From Zygnema cylindricum (taxonomy: Eukaryota; Streptophyta; Zygnematophyceae; Zygnematales; Zygnemataceae), in the NCBI GenBank assembly GCA_037447655.1, contig JBBHKE010002177.1, forward strand, positions 10,001 to 65,331: DNA of 55,331 nt, written 5' to 3'. The position numbers were made by a program, and so were the translations under genes. This document shows, one piece after another, positions 43,196-54,259 of the stretch (position 1 is the stretch's first letter; each line of letters starts with the position of its first letter). The notes under the pieces are model-generated. The model did not search any database. It was not told the DNA's origin and saw only the letters and a list, made by a program, of their open reading frames with translations.

Positions 43196-43442
43196 CTTTC
43201 TGTTTGTGGGCCAACCAAGCCACTTTACGGGTCATCTTGTGACCGTCTAAAATGACTGGGCGTTTTCAAACCGTCCACATCCATATCTTACGACCAAAAA
43301 CCTTCTGGCGATATACTACCATCGCTACACCATGAATTGCTTATAGTGTAGAAAAGTTATAAATGTAAAGATACAATTAGTGTTATTAATTCTATTTTGA
43401 GTATCGTGACCTCGCGCCTACAAGAAATTAACTCTAATTTAT

Positions 43443-44410
43443 TGTAACAGCAATAGCGGATCGAACTTGTTTATAAAGGGGTATTTAGGTGTTATGATTA
43501 TAGAGTACTAAATTTGGTAGACGCCCGCAAAAGAATCACGCTATTTGGAGTTATATTTTAAAAGTTATAGCGATGGGTGTATTTAGGTGACAGCGTGGGG
43601 TCTAAATAACAAGTGGGTATCATTGAAACGGGTTAAGGGTCAAATTAGTACCGAAATTACGCGCGTACGTTTCATAAAGTTCTAATGAAACGTTTAGTAT
43701 GCACGGTACTTCGTTTCGTACAAATTTTGGTACGAAACGTCACTTTCACTTAAGGGAATTTCGTAGGAAGTTTCGCGTGCGAAATTTGTTATGCACGATC
43801 GTGCGAAGTCGCGTTTCGTTTGGCGCGCAATTTTGCACGTAAATGTTACGTAGTGAAACGTAACGTTTGATTGGTTAGTAAAGCGCTAAGTAGTTAGTAA
43901 GAGATTTCGCACGTTTTTGCATTGGTCAGTCTGAGTCTTTGCTGATCAATGATTGGCCCAGGTAAAAGCCTGTTAAAACGGAGCGTTGACTCTGGCCTGG
44001 CGAGTCCAGGGCGATGATGGATAAATAGTGAAGTGTAAGAGGAGAGTAGACATCTTTTCCTTTGGGAAAAGTTTGTGGAAATTCCAGCTGATCTTGGTCC
44101 TGAGCGATTAATACCAAATTGGAGAAAAGGCATTTTTGCATTGAAATCTCTTACTAATTAAATAGTGTTTTAGTAGTTAAGAGATAGAATTATTAAGAGT
44201 GGAGAGTAGAGGAAACACTTTAAATTGAAGGGTTGAGCCACGAGGGCAAGAGACCAAGCTAATGTTATGTGGACAGAAGCTTCTTCTAATTTAAAGTTAT
44301 CCTTATGTGAGTGTTTTCCAATGTGGATGTGTATTTTCCAATGTGTGGAATGTGTGGTTGGAATTGTTTGTAGTAATGGGATTTTCTGAGAGGTAGGAGA
44401 TCCTGTTACA
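43443..44410 (+). repeat. 5' LTR
   Basis: 968 bp, TG...CA ends, same length and sequence by eye as 50257-51224. The U3/R region is rich in CGTAC/GTTTCG motifs (43670-43860), for example ACGCGCGTACGTTTC and GCACGATCGTGCG, a palindrome. Confidence 0.97.
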
Positions 44411-44412
44411 TA

Positions 44413-44424
44413 TGGTATCAAAGC
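44413..44424 (+). promoter_or_regulatory. Primer binding site, initiator tRNA-Met type
   Basis: TGGTATCAAAGC begins 2 nt after the 5' LTR. Plant elements primed by initiator tRNA-Met usually have TGGTATCAGAGC; this one differs at one position. Confidence 0.85.
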
Positions 44425-45190
44425 TTTGGTTAGAAACCAGGGAGAAGTTTGCTCACCCGAAAATCGATTGCCGTGACCGGTGAGGGTGCTCTAACCTGTG
44501 TCGGTAGAACCACAATGTGAAGTGGTAGGGGATTGGAGGGAAACTGAGTGATCACACTGCCAGCGGCCGCTGGTTAGATGTGGGGCGTGCTCAGGTCCTA
44601 AGGACTAAGGCGGGGTGGGCAGTGTAGCCACCGCTGAAGCTCACTCCAATTACCTAGAGGCCAAACAAACTTGCCTTCTCCTAGCAATGATTCATGTGTA
44701 GAGGGAGGGCTTGAAGCCATGAAGGGTGAGGATGTGAGGATTATAGAACAAAAGATCCTGATGTAGTGGGAAATGGGGAATTTGCTAATGGAGGAGAAGG
44801 AAAGTGGAGTACTTTACTTCTTCAAGAGCAAAGGAGTCCAGAAATGACTCAAAACTTTTCAAACCCTAAATTGTTACCTTTGATTGATTTCAGTTTTGCT
44901 GTTGCAAAATTTATGGTGAAATCTTACCTTTGAGAGCTTTCAATTTTTGCTATTGCAAAATTGGTGGGGAAATTCTTACATTTCTGTTTCAATGTTGGGA
45001 AATTGAAAATTTGAATTTGTACTAACTTATTGTCAATGTCTTTTTAATTTCTCAGATCTTGATCTTTTCAAAGGATTTGTTAAGGAGAAGAAGTTTTGGA
45101 TTGGAGCAATCTAAGGACTTCAAATCTGCATCAAATTTCTTTGGGAAATTATACTCTATCTTTCCTTTTGCTTGATTTAATTGTGTGATA

Positions 45191-46507
45191 ATGGCAAATT
45201 CTGCATGGAAACGTGAAATGGAGAATGCTTTGAATGTGTTGAAGAAGCGAACTGTGAAATTGGTCAAAAGATTTAATAATCATGCTACCGCTGTGGATGA
45301 AACCATTTCCGAATTGAAAAGTGAATTGAAAGTTGTTAAAGAAAATGGAAATGTTTCAAATGAGAAATTAGATGAACTTATTAGCTTAATTCAGACCAAC
45401 AATAATATGAATGACCAAAAGGGTGAGAGTAGTAAAAGAAATGCCAGTTTTAGGGAGGATGATCATGATAGACCTAAGAAGATAAGAGATCTGAAATTGT
45501 CTATTAGTGAGGCACCATCGTTTGATGGTAAGAAGATTGATGAGTTGGATGCTTGGATTTTTCATATGGAATATTATTTGGAATCTAGAAATTGTGATCG
45601 TGATGATTACACTTCTTTTGCTGTTAGTTGTCTGAAAGGTGATGCTCAGATTTGGTATTATACCCAGAGAAGATCTAAATTGATTCCTGATAATGCTGAT
45701 TGGGAAACTTTTAAAACCGCGATCAAATCGCGTTTCTTGTCTGTCACTTTTAAATCCAGAATGGAAGAAAAGTGGCTGAATTGTAAGCAGAATGGATCTG
45801 TGAAGGATTATATTGTGGAATTTGACTCATCTAGTATTCATGTCATAGGTTTGACTGATGAAATGGCTAAATTGCATTTCTTGAACTATTTGAATCCTAT
45901 ACTGAAATCTGAGCTAAAACATCAAAATTTTAATAATTTGAAGGAATTACAAGATAAGTCATTGGAATTAGAGGATCAGTTGGGGTATAATCGGGAAACT
46001 CGATCACTCAGGGGTAATTTAAATGAAGTATCACAGTGGGATGAGGAGGAATTTGTTGAAGAGGGAATGAATGCTGGACTGGTGAATAGGCAAAATATCT
46101 TCAGGGGAAATCAAAGGGGTGGACATAGCGTTAATGCAGGAAATAGATTTAACATTAGAGGGGGGTACATTAAAAGTCCTAAACCAAACATTAATGCCCA
46201 GAAGTCTAACCTTACCATTCCCACATGCACTATTTGTCAGAAAAGGGGTCATAGAGCATTTGAGTGTGCACAATTGAAAAAGATTAACTGTTATAACTGT
46301 GGAGAGGAGGGACATTTTAGTAGAGAGTGCACAAAACCCAAAAAGAAAGTCACTTGTTTCAAATGTGGAGGTCCAGATCATTACGCTAAAGACTGTACAG
46401 ATAAAGGTTCTCTCAAAACAGTCGATGTAAATGAAGGTCTCCAAGAGGATATTGCATTATATCTAGCTGAGCAGGAAGCCCAGGAGGTGGGAAACGGAAA
46501 GGACTAA
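45191..46507 (+). CDS. gag: Gypsy gag polyprotein, 438 aa
   Basis: Starts at ATG 45191 (ATGGCAAATTCTGCATGG). It contains an N-terminal coiled-coil-like region, a retrotransposon gag domain ([56 protein letters not shown]) and three CCHC zinc knuckles near the C-terminus: [28 protein letters not shown] and [14 protein letters not shown]. It forms the particle and binds the RNA. It ends at TAA 46505-46507, 10 nt after a GGGAAAC heptamer, and pol overlaps it in the -1 frame. Confidence 0.93.
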   Translation: MANSAWKREMENALNVLKKRTVKLVKRFNNHATAVDETISELKSELKVVKENGNVSNEKLDELISLIQTNNNMNDQKGESSKRNASFREDDHDRPKKIRDLKLSISEAPSFDGKKIDELDAWIFHMEYYLESRNCDRDDYTSFAVSCLKGDAQIWYYTQRRSKLIPDNADWETFKTAIKSRFLSVTFKSRMEEKWLNCKQNGSVKDYIVEFDSSSIHVIGLTDEMAKLHFLNYLNPILKSELKHQNFNNLKELQDKSLELEDQLGYNRETRSLRGNLNEVSQWDEEEFVEEGMNAGLVNRQNIFRGNQRGGHSVNAGNRFNIRGGYIKSPKPNINAQKSNLTIPTCTICQKRGHRAFECAQLKKINCYNCGEEGHFSRECTKPKKKVTCFKCGGPDHYAKDCTDKGSLKTVDVNEGLQEDIALYLAEQEAQEVGNGKD

Positions 46508-46523
46508 CTGAAAGTCCTCAGTT
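46489..46523 (+). promoter_or_regulatory. Candidate -1 ribosomal frameshift signal between gag and pol
   Basis: The heptamer G GGA AAC (46489-46495) is in the X XXY YYZ phase relative to gag. Slipping back one base enters the pol frame, which is open from 46471. Four nt downstream AGGACT (46500-46505) pairs with AGTCCT (46513-46518). An alternative hairpin pairs AACTGA (46506-46511) with TCAGTT (46518-46523). Confidence 0.75.
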
Positions 46524-49014
46524 TAGTCAACTGGATCCAGAAGTTAAAGAGTTAACTTTGGAGGGCAAATTAATGAATGGAAAAGTTAGGATAGCTGAAT
46601 TTATTATGATTCTCACTACACTGCATAGTTTAAAGAATCCTTCTGGTGAAATTCTCAACAACAGACCTATGTTAGGACAGCTAAGTAATGACGACACCAG
46701 ACACAGTTTGATTAGATTCGAGTCATTAGTGGAAGGAAAGCCGTTGAAAGTAATGGTTGATTCAGGTGCCACACATAATTTTATTTCACATAAGTTTGTA
46801 GAGGAAAATAAAATTCCTACTGTCATAAGGGAAAAGCCTTTACATGTTCAAGTGGCAAATGGTAATAAGTCCACATTAGACTTACAAACTGACACGATAG
46901 AAGTTGATATCCAGGGTCATAAAATGAAAGTTGTGTGTGAAATAATGAATTTGGGAAGTGAAGAACTAATTCTGGGAAAGCCTTGGTTAACAGAACATAA
47001 TCCTCAAATTAATTGGGAAATTAATACCTTAAAAGTGAAGTCTGAAAACGGTTGGAAGGTTTTGCAAGCATTATCTCCTAAGAAATTGCATAGGAATCAT
47101 ATAAATAACATAACCAGATTGGGAGTAGAAGGTTTGATTTCCGCTAAACAATTTAAAAAGCATTTAAAAGATAAAACAAATCATGCTTTCTTGTTATTAG
47201 TAACTGAGGCAGTTACTGATGAAGGGGGGGGAGAAAACACTAACATTCATGTTATTCCTGAATCAGACACCACTAAAAATCTTGAAAAACAAAAATATGA
47301 TTTTGTAACTGACATTAATACACCTGATGCTACTATTAAGGATTTGATTTTTGAATTCCGGGATGTTTTTCCAAGTGATTTACCCTCAGGAAGGCCACCT
47401 TCCCGAGATGTAGAACATGTTATTAACTTGGAACTTGGATGTAACCCTCCTGTCACAGGAATTTATAAGCACAGTTTCTTTGAGCAAGAGGAGTTAAAGA
47501 AACAGATCAAAGAACTCCTAGAGAAAGGACATATTCAACCCAGCAAATCACCGTACGGAGCACCAGTTCTTTTCGTCAAAAAGAAGGACGGAACGTTGAG
47601 AATGTGCGTCGATTATCGTAGTCTGAACAAGATTACGGTGAAGGATAAGTATCCGTTACCTTTAATTTCTGATTTGATAGATCGTTTAAAAGGTGCTAAA
47701 GTATTTTCATTGATTGACCTGCGTAGTGGCTTTAATCAGGTGCCAATTAGAATTGAGGATGTTGATAAAACTGCTTTCAGAACTAGAGTGGGTCATTTTG
47801 AATGGATCGTGATGCCATTCGGCTTAACGAATGCACCGCCTACTTACCAAAGATTAATGAACCAAACCTTTTCAGATTACATAGATGAGTTTGTCCAAGT
47901 GTTTATAGACGATATTTTAGTCTATAGTGAATCTAAAGAACAACATGTAATTCATTTAAAAAGAGTGTTGGAAAGGTTAAGAGAAAGAAAATTATATGGA
48001 AAATTGTCAAAATCTAGTTTTCTTAAAAGTGAACAATTATTTTTGGGACATATAGTTAGTGGGGAAGGTGTTAAAACAGACCCATCCAAAATTTTAGCAA
48101 TCCAAAACTGGAAACAACCTACTAATGTCACAGAAGTTAGATCGTTTTTGGGATTGGCCACTTACTACAGGAAATTTATAAAGAACTTCAGTATGATCGC
48201 TGCACCGTTGACGGATTTACTTCGGGAAAAAGAGACGTTTGTGTGGGGAGCTGATCAAGAGAGAGCATTCGAGGAACTAAAAGGGAAGTTGACCTCTGCC
48301 CCTACACTGGTGTATCCTGACCCTGCTGGAGAATTTGAAGTTCTGATCACTACAGATGCATCTGACAAAGGTCTAGGTGCAGTCATAAGTCAAAAAGTCG
48401 GCAAACACTTTCATCCAATTGCTTTTGAGTCCAGAAAATTCAATGATGCTGAAAAGAACTATACAGCACAAGAAAAAGAATTACTTGCAATTGTACATGC
48501 ATTGGTGAAATGGCGATGTTATTTGCATAATAAACAATTTACAGTTCACTGTGATAATAAAGCACTTTCTTATTTGCAAAGATTAAGTGATGCACAGATT
48601 ATGACTGGCAGACAGGTTAGGTGGATGCAAAAATTAGCATATTTCAAATTTAATGTCAAACATATTCCTGGGAAGACAAATGTAGTTGCAGATCCTTTAA
48701 CTAGATGTTTTGAAATAAGTGTTATGGTTCAAGATGAATTGTTTTTAGATACAGTTAGATATGGTTATGATAAAGATCCTTATTTTGTTGTGATTTGCAA
48801 GAATATTTCGGGAGGGAATTCTGACCCACTGAATGAGAGGCATGTCAAAAACTTTAGAATAGAAGATGGTTTACTGTATTTGCGAACAGGGGATAGGTTA
48901 TGCATTCCTGAAATGGGAGACTTGAGAAAACAACTTTTACAGGAAGCCCATGAGCATTTAGGACATCTTGGTCGAGATAAAACTCTTAGTCGGTTGCAGA
49001 GTAGATTGTTTTGA
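46489..49014 (+). CDS. pol: Gypsy pol part 1: protease, RT, RNase H, integrase zinc finger
   Basis: Open in the -1 frame relative to gag, with no ATG required if entered by frameshift. Domains in order: aspartic protease ([12 protein letters not shown], with LILGKPWL); reverse transcriptase ([48 protein letters not shown] and the catalytic [10 protein letters not shown]); RNase H ([36 protein letters not shown]); and the integrase N-terminal HHCC finger beginning [19 protein letters not shown]. It stops at TGA 49012-49014, at the point where the family has a conserved Trp after the aromatic residue. The same frame continues as part 2. Confidence 0.93.
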   Translation, partial: GKRKGLTESPQFSQLDPEVKELTLEGKLMNGKVRIAEFIMILTTLHSLKNPSGEILNNRPMLGQLSNDDTRHSLIRFESLVEGKPLKVMVDSGATHNFISHKFVEENKIPTVIREKPLHVQVANGNKSTLDLQTDTIEVDIQGHKMKVVCEIMNLGSEELILGKPWLTEHNPQINWEINTLKVKSENGWKVLQALSPKKLHRNHINNITRLGVEGLISAKQFKKHLKDKTNHAFLLLVTEAVTDEGGGENTNIHVIPESDTTKNLEKQKYDFVTDINTPDATIKDLIFEFRDVFPSDLPSGRPPSRDVEHVINLELGCNPPVTGIYKHSFFEQEELKKQIKELLEKGHIQPSKSPYGAPVLFVKKKDGTLRMCVDYRSLNKITVKDKYPLPLISDLIDRLKGAKVFSLIDLRSGFNQVPIRIEDVDKTAFRTRVGHFEWIVMPFGLTNAPPTYQRLMNQTFSDYIDEFVQVFIDDILVYSESKEQHVIHLKRVLERLRERKLYGKLSKSSFLKSEQLFLGHIVSGEGVKTDPSKILAIQNWKQPTNVTEVRSFLGLATYYRKFIKNFSMIAAPLTDLLREKETFVWGADQERAFEELKGKLTSAPTLVYPDPAGEFEVLITTDASDKGLGAVISQKVGKHFHPIAFESRKFNDAEKNYTAQEKELLAIVHALVKWRCYLHNKQFTVHCDNKALSYLQRLSDAQIMTGRQVRWMQKLAYFKFNVKHIPGKTNVVADPLTRCFEISVMVQDELFLDTVRYGYDKDPYFVVICKNISGGNSDPLNERHVKNFRIEDGLLYLRTGDRLCIPEMGDLRKQLLQEAHEHLGHLGRDKTLSRLQSRLF

Positions 49015-50208
49015 CCAGGGATGGCAAAGGAGGTGTCGAGACACGTGGAAAGTTGTGTCCCTTGCCAACAGAGTAAACCTAGTAACCAGAAACCTAGAGG
49101 TCTCTTAAAACCTTTAGATATCCCCGAAAAACCATGGGAATCTGTCAGTATGGATTTTATTGTCAGGTTACCAGCTACATCTAGAAGAAATGACAGTATC
49201 ATGGTCGTAGTCGATAGGTTCAGTAAAATGGCAATCTTTATCCCTTGTAAAACTACTCATTCAGTTCTAGATATTGAAAAGTTATATTTTGACAACGTGG
49301 TCAGACATCATGGAGTTCCCCTGTCTATAGTCAGTGATAGAGATTCTAAATTTACATCTGCATTTTGGAAAGAATTGCAGCAAAACTTAGGCACTGAATT
49401 GAAGATGAGTACTGCTTATCATCCTCAGACAGATGGACAGACAGAAAGGATGAATCGTACACTAGAGGAAATGCTCAGGACTGTTTGCAGTGGAGTTCAG
49501 AACACATGGGAATCTAAACTGCCATTAATGGAATTTGCATACAATTCATGTAAACATGCTAGTACAGGATTCTCGCCATTTAAGGTTGCATACGGATACC
49601 AACCTAGAGAAGCATTGGACTTAATAACAGGGGTCACTCAAGAGAATAGGGGTTCTGGAACAGAGTTTTGGGAATACGTTCAAACAATTTGGAAAACTGT
49701 CCGGGATTCATTAGTGGAGGCACAAAGGAGGCAAGAATTAAATGCTAACCGTAAACGGGGTGATTGGGTGTTACGCACAGGTGACAAGGTTTGGCTTTCT
49801 ACAACTCATTACAGGTGCAAGATTGAGGGACAATCGGATCCTACGGGGAAATTTGCCCCTAAGTACATTGGACCATTTACTGTAATCGAGATGATATCGT
49901 CAGTTGCTGCCAAATTGGATTTTCCGCCTTCAACAAAAATTCATCCAGTGATACACATCAGCCAACTGAAACCAGCGAATCTTCGACCAACAGAAAGAGA
50001 ACTGGAATTGGATCCCTCAATAATTATAGAACCTGAAGTCCACAGATGGGTAATAGATTGGGTTGGTCAACGGTTCAAGGTTGGTGATACTATATTCTGG
50101 CAAGTGCATTATCTAGGAAGGCCTGAAGATGAGTTGACTTTAGAGGATAAAAATTCTGAGTTTTTACAAAGGTATTGGAGGGATAATAATATAGAAGTCC
50201 CGTCTTGA
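49015..50208 (+). CDS. pol: Gypsy pol part 2: integrase core and C-terminal tail
   Basis: Same frame as part 1, separated only by the TGA. It has the CC of the zinc finger (CVPCQQSKPS), the DDE catalytic core (SMDFIVRLPA, IVSDRDSKFTSAFW, STAYHPQTDGQTERMNR), the GPFTVIEM C-terminal fold, and a tail VIDWVGQRFKVGDTIF then VHYLGRPEDELTLE, which resembles a divergent chromodomain. Ends at TGA 50206-50208. Not expressed as one polyprotein with part 1 unless the TGA is read through. Confidence 0.9.
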   Translation, partial: PGMAKEVSRHVESCVPCQQSKPSNQKPRGLLKPLDIPEKPWESVSMDFIVRLPATSRRNDSIMVVVDRFSKMAIFIPCKTTHSVLDIEKLYFDNVVRHHGVPLSIVSDRDSKFTSAFWKELQQNLGTELKMSTAYHPQTDGQTERMNRTLEEMLRTVCSGVQNTWESKLPLMEFAYNSCKHASTGFSPFKVAYGYQPREALDLITGVTQENRGSGTEFWEYVQTIWKTVRDSLVEAQRRQELNANRKRGDWVLRTGDKVWLSTTHYRCKIEGQSDPTGKFAPKYIGPFTVIEMISSVAAKLDFPPSTKIHPVIHISQLKPANLRPTERELELDPSIIIEPEVHRWVIDWVGQRFKVGDTIFWQVHYLGRPEDELTLEDKNSEFLQRYWRDNNIEVPS

Positions 50209-50242
50209 GAATTAAATGTGTTTAACTGAGGTCAGTTAAAAA

Positions 50243-50256
50243 TAAGGAGGGGATGA
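50243..50256 (+). promoter_or_regulatory. Polypurine tract
   Basis: AAGGAGGGGATGA-like purine run directly before the 3' LTR, the usual plus-strand primer site. Confidence 0.8.
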
Positions 50257-51224
50257 TGTAACAGCAATAGCGGATCGAACTTGTTTATAAAGGGGTATTT
50301 AGGTGTTATGATTATAGAGTACTAAATTTGGTAGACGCCCGCAAAAGAATCACGCTATTTGGAGTTATATTTTAAAAGTTATAGCGATGGGTGTATTTAG
50401 GTGACAGCGTGGGGTCTAAATAACAAGTGGGTATCATTGAAACGGGTTAAGGGTCAAATTAGTACCGAAATTACGCGCGTACGTTTCATAAAGTTCTAAT
50501 GAAACGTTTAGTATGCACGGTACTTCGTTTCGTACAAATTTTGGTACGAAACGTCACTTTCACTTAAGGGAATTTCGTAGGAAGTTTCGCGTGCGAAATT
50601 TGTTATGCACGATCGTGCGAAGTCGCGTTTCGTTTGGCGCGCAATTTTGCACGTAAATGTTACGTAGTGAAACGTAACGTTTGATTGGTTAGTAAAGCGC
50701 TAAGTAGTTAGTAAGAGATTTCGCACGTTTTTGCATTGGTCAGTCTGAGTCTTTGCTGATCAATGATTGGCCCAGGTAAAAGCCTGTTAAAACGGAGCGT
50801 TGACTCTGGCCTGGCGAGTCCAGGGCGATGATGGATAAATAGTGAAGTGTAAGAGGAGAGTAGACATCTTTTCCTTTGGGAAAAGTTTGTGGAAATTCCA
50901 GCTGATCTTGGTCCTGAGCGATTAATACCAAATTGGAGAAAAGGCATTTTTGCATTGAAATCTCTTACTAATTAAATAGTGTTTTAGTAGTTAAGAGATA
51001 GAATTATTAAGAGTGGAGAGTAGAGGAAACACTTTAAATTGAAGGGTTGAGCCACGAGGGCAAGAGACCAAGCTAATGTTATGTGGACAGAAGCTTCTTC
51101 TAATTTAAAGTTATCCTTATGTGAGTGTTTTCCAATGTGGATGTGTATTTTCCAATGTGTGGAATGTGTGGTTGGAATTGTTTGTAGTAATGGGATTTTC
51201 TGAGAGGTAGGAGATCCTGTTACA
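50257..51224 (+). repeat. 3' LTR
   Basis: 968 bp, TG...CA, apparently identical to 43443-44410; followed by the target duplication TTTAT. Confidence 0.97.
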
Positions 51225-51817
51225 TTTATCCTCTGACATTATTTACGATACACATTCCCGTAATAGAGCCGCGGTTGAGATCCTTCATCACGTTGTTTCT
51301 GGCGACGCTGTTTCGTCATACTATTTCCAGCAAAGGATTTTCGTCATGTTCAAAAACAGGAAATCTGAAAAATGAGCTGGCGTAGAAGACTAGCGTTTGC
51401 AAAAAGTTCAAACATTCTGTCGTATTATGACTTGGTACGCAGGTACATGGTACACAAGTGAACATTTGAAGTGAAATTCGTCGGTGTGAAGAATTGATGG
51501 ATATTCAATATCGGATCGTAACTTACGTGGTGCCACTCAATGTATAACACGTGGTTTACATACTCTTCGTGATGGAACATCGACTCAGGGTGACGTTCCA
51601 TTAGACGAAAAGTGGGGTTCGTCACTGGACGCCGTACGTTTTCGTACAGCGCCGTACGTTTTCGTACAATGCCATACAGAGACGTACCAAAAAAAAAATT
51701 TGTCAGACAAAACATCGTTACTGGAAAGCTGTCGGAAGCTCCAATGATGTGGGCGTAATTCTTGACCGTTGGATGTCCCACATTTTCAGATCCGCGAAGC
51801 AATCGAGCACATCATCC

Positions 51818-51860
51818 AGTGGGCCCCAACTCTCCTCGCCGAGGAGAGTTGGGGCCCACT
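51818..51860. repeat. 43-bp near-perfect palindrome
   Basis: Arms of 21 bp, 5' AGTGGGCCCCAACTCTCCTC then G, one central C, and the exact reverse complement. It is GC-rich within AT-rich DNA. Each arm contains GTGGGCCC, which fits the plant TCP transcription-factor consensus (GTGGNCCC/GGNCCCAC). Confidence 0.9.
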
Positions 51861-52544
51861 AGAAGAATGCCATTCATTTCCATTGGTACACGTGAAAAGT
51901 AAAAAAATATCTAAGTTGTACAAGCGATCACAACCCTGCATGTCGTACATGCCATGTGCCTCCTACCACGTTGAATGTCGGTCAGGTGAAAATATCCTCG
52001 CACGCTCCGTTTGACATCCACCGACATTAAAAGTTTGTCGCGACCTTCAAGGTTTGTCGCGTCTTTTTGCCATTCTGTTTCGAAATTTTGATTTCCATTT
52101 TCAAAATCAAAATCTAGCCAAAAACTTTATGTACGAATCATTAATTACCCCTAGTGGTACAGAAATTTAGTACACATATTCCGTTTATAGATTTTTTTCA
52201 AGATTTTTAGAATTTGGAACCTAACCTACGTGGCACCATTCATAATTGAGTAAAATTTGTTACTAGGCCGACACAATGGAGCGGACTTCCAGTAAACACT
52301 GCCAGTAGACTTGGCCGTACATTTACTGGGATCGCCTAATGGAACGTCACCCTCAATGGAACGTCAACCTCAATCAACCCGGCCAGTAGAGATTGCTGTA
52401 GGATTACAGAAACGGTTGATGGAACTTGACCCTTACTCAAAAATGTTTACACATTTTAAAATCTGATAAAACGTACTGAAAATGTACCTCGTCACGTGAC
52501 TGCAACTATTTTTAGCGTACGGTATGGACAAAGGGTTAAAAAGG

Positions 52545-52690
52545 AAGACGTCTACATATGCCACAAAAAATTATGCGACGTCACAAACAATTTTGAACAA
52601 TCAGTTGCGGCATCACAGATTGTAGACGTTGACAACCGTCACGGGCATTGTCAACGTATACAACCGTCACACCTTTAAGTGAAAATTATT
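52545..52690. repeat. GACGTC/CCGTCAC repeat, copy 1
   Basis: Blocks ACGTCTACATATGCCAC, TTATGCGACGT, GACAACCGTCACGGGCATTG, TCAACGTATACAACCGTCAC and CTTTAAGTGA recur in the same order at 53985-54120 (GACAGCCGTCACGGGCATTG, TCGACGTATACAATCGTCAC, CTTATGTGAC). A weaker relative lies at 11700-11920. Confidence 0.75.
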
Positions 52691-53984
52691 TTGTTAGGGT
52701 ACGGCCCCATCACACATAGTAATTTTTGAAACGACTTGGCATGACTCATGTCATTACATGACATCTACAGCCTTGGAGCCGCGGCTGTACAACATGCCTT
52801 TGCGTAAACTTCTCCTGTCCGGCCGCCATGACTTCACGGGGACGACCGCCATGAATTCGCAAATTTTTCACCTTCACGTGAAATGACACTGCACCATCGA
52901 GACCCCTTCAAAATAAAATTGTACATGGTGCATGCGGACAAAAACGAACAACTCTGTACTTTTTTCAATCGTCAAAAACTTTTGAAAACTTTTCAAACGT
53001 GGGAATATGAAAATCTATTTGTGTAACCGGTTTTACTTAGCTTAAAACACATTGCAGATGTGGTTTAGGATAAGTTTGAATATGACGTGACAGTGGGTCG
53101 AAAAAACACAAGACAACAATTTTTTGTACATCCTAAGTTTGAGAATAACGCAAATTGTACTTTTCAAATTTGCGATTTCTTCGTACCGTTGCAACTTAGT
53201 GTGTGTCTCTATGTCCCAAAGTAAGGGTTTTTTTTCTGTCTTTTTATTGTAAAACTTAGAGCCGTACCGCATAAGTTTCAACCGTACAAAAAAATAGAAA
53301 AAATGAGAAGTACATTTTTGCATCATCATCGAAGTTAAGATATAGTACATGTTGTCGCTTTGTGTTCTTTAACCCACGGCCACGCCAAAAAACGTCATCT
53401 TCAAACTTTTATTTAAAACACAGGGCCGATGTGTTTTAAAACAAAGTATTTTCGAAAAACAAATAGGAACACGTATTCGCACTTGTAATTTTTTTTACAT
53501 AAATTTCAAACGAATTCAATCGACAGTGAAAGGTACACTATTCGTTATGTTTTTTCAGTTTGCGTCTATCAAAGTACACAATTTGTTTTGTTTTGTCGCG
53601 TTTCGTTTAGTACTGATTTTTCCATTCCAAGGGTCTGAAAATTTGATGTCATTTGACGAAATCGTGAGAAATCCCTGAGGGCGCCCTTGCAAGTTGCACA
53701 CGCCGCCTCTCTCACGCAGCCTCGCATTCTCTCTTTCAAACTGCACTATTCCTCATCGTGTGACGAGGCAGCTCAAAAAGATTGTGAGGTATTGATGCCA
53801 AAACGGAATTGGAGAAGGAGTTGTCTCGTTTGCATCTTACCTCACTATGCAACTTGCAGATGAGGCATAACAAGGATTCAAAGCGTGTGGAATTTGCCAA
53901 AGAAGCAACCGTACAGAAAAGGTAGCGCAAATGACACTTCTTCAGCCATAGACATCCTCCATGGGAGAGTGTTGGAAGGCTGAA

Positions 53985-54120
53985 CGTCTACAAATGTCAC
54001 GCAAGGTTATACGACGTTTTTAGCAATTTTTCACAATTTTGTGCGTTATCACAAATTGTACACCGTCGACAGCCGTCACGGGCATTGTCGACGTATACAA
54101 TCGTCACGCCCTTATGTGAC
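53985..54120. repeat. GACGTC/CCGTCAC repeat, copy 2
   Basis: See copy at 52545-52690; the GCATTGT-rich core is about 85 percent identical by eye. Neither copy has an ORF, and clear terminal repeats were not found. Confidence 0.75.
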
Positions 54121-54259
54121 AACTTCGTTTGGTACACATAGGGGCACCCGAAATCCGGGTCCGCCGGATCTGCGCTAAAAGACAAAGTAAATTCTCTAAG
54201 TTTGAAGTACATGGAGACGCACCCTTAAGTAGTACGACGCTATTTTCAACCTTAGAAAC

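Larger units (their letters stand above)
43443..51224 (+). mobile_element. Complete Ty3/gypsy LTR retrotransposon, 7.8 kb
   Basis: Two 968-bp LTRs beginning TGTAACAG and ending CTGTTACA are flanked by the 5-bp target duplication TTTAT (43438-43442 and 51225-51229). Gene order is gag, protease, reverse transcriptase, RNase H, integrase, which is the Ty3/gypsy order. The LTRs appear identical by eye, so insertion is recent. A CCHC-rich gag, an integrase followed by a weak chromodomain-like tail and an initiator-Met-type primer site fit a chromovirus. The element is not fully intact because pol carries one in-frame TGA. Confidence 0.96.
51225..54259. other. Intergenic region with dispersed repeats
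   Basis: No gene could be supported. It contains CCGTACGTTTTCGTACA repeats (51625-51680), a 43-bp palindrome (51818-51860), GATCGCCTAATGGAACGTCA repeats (52330-52365) and two copies of a GACGTC/CCGTCAC element (52545-52690 and 53985-54120). Confidence 0.5.

Noticed and set aside
43894-44133. Open frames inside the LTRs (also 50708-50947)
   Set aside because: They are antisense frames within U3/R of the LTR, identical in both copies because the LTRs are identical; no protein signature.
46500-46523. Full H-type pseudoknot after the gypsy heptamer
   Set aside because: The two stems abut with zero-length connecting loops, which is sterically unlikely; I kept them only as alternative hairpins.
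49012-49014. TGA read as Trp under a variant genetic code
   Set aside because: The GluRS and gag genes end cleanly at TGA or TAA with no reading beyond, so the standard code applies.
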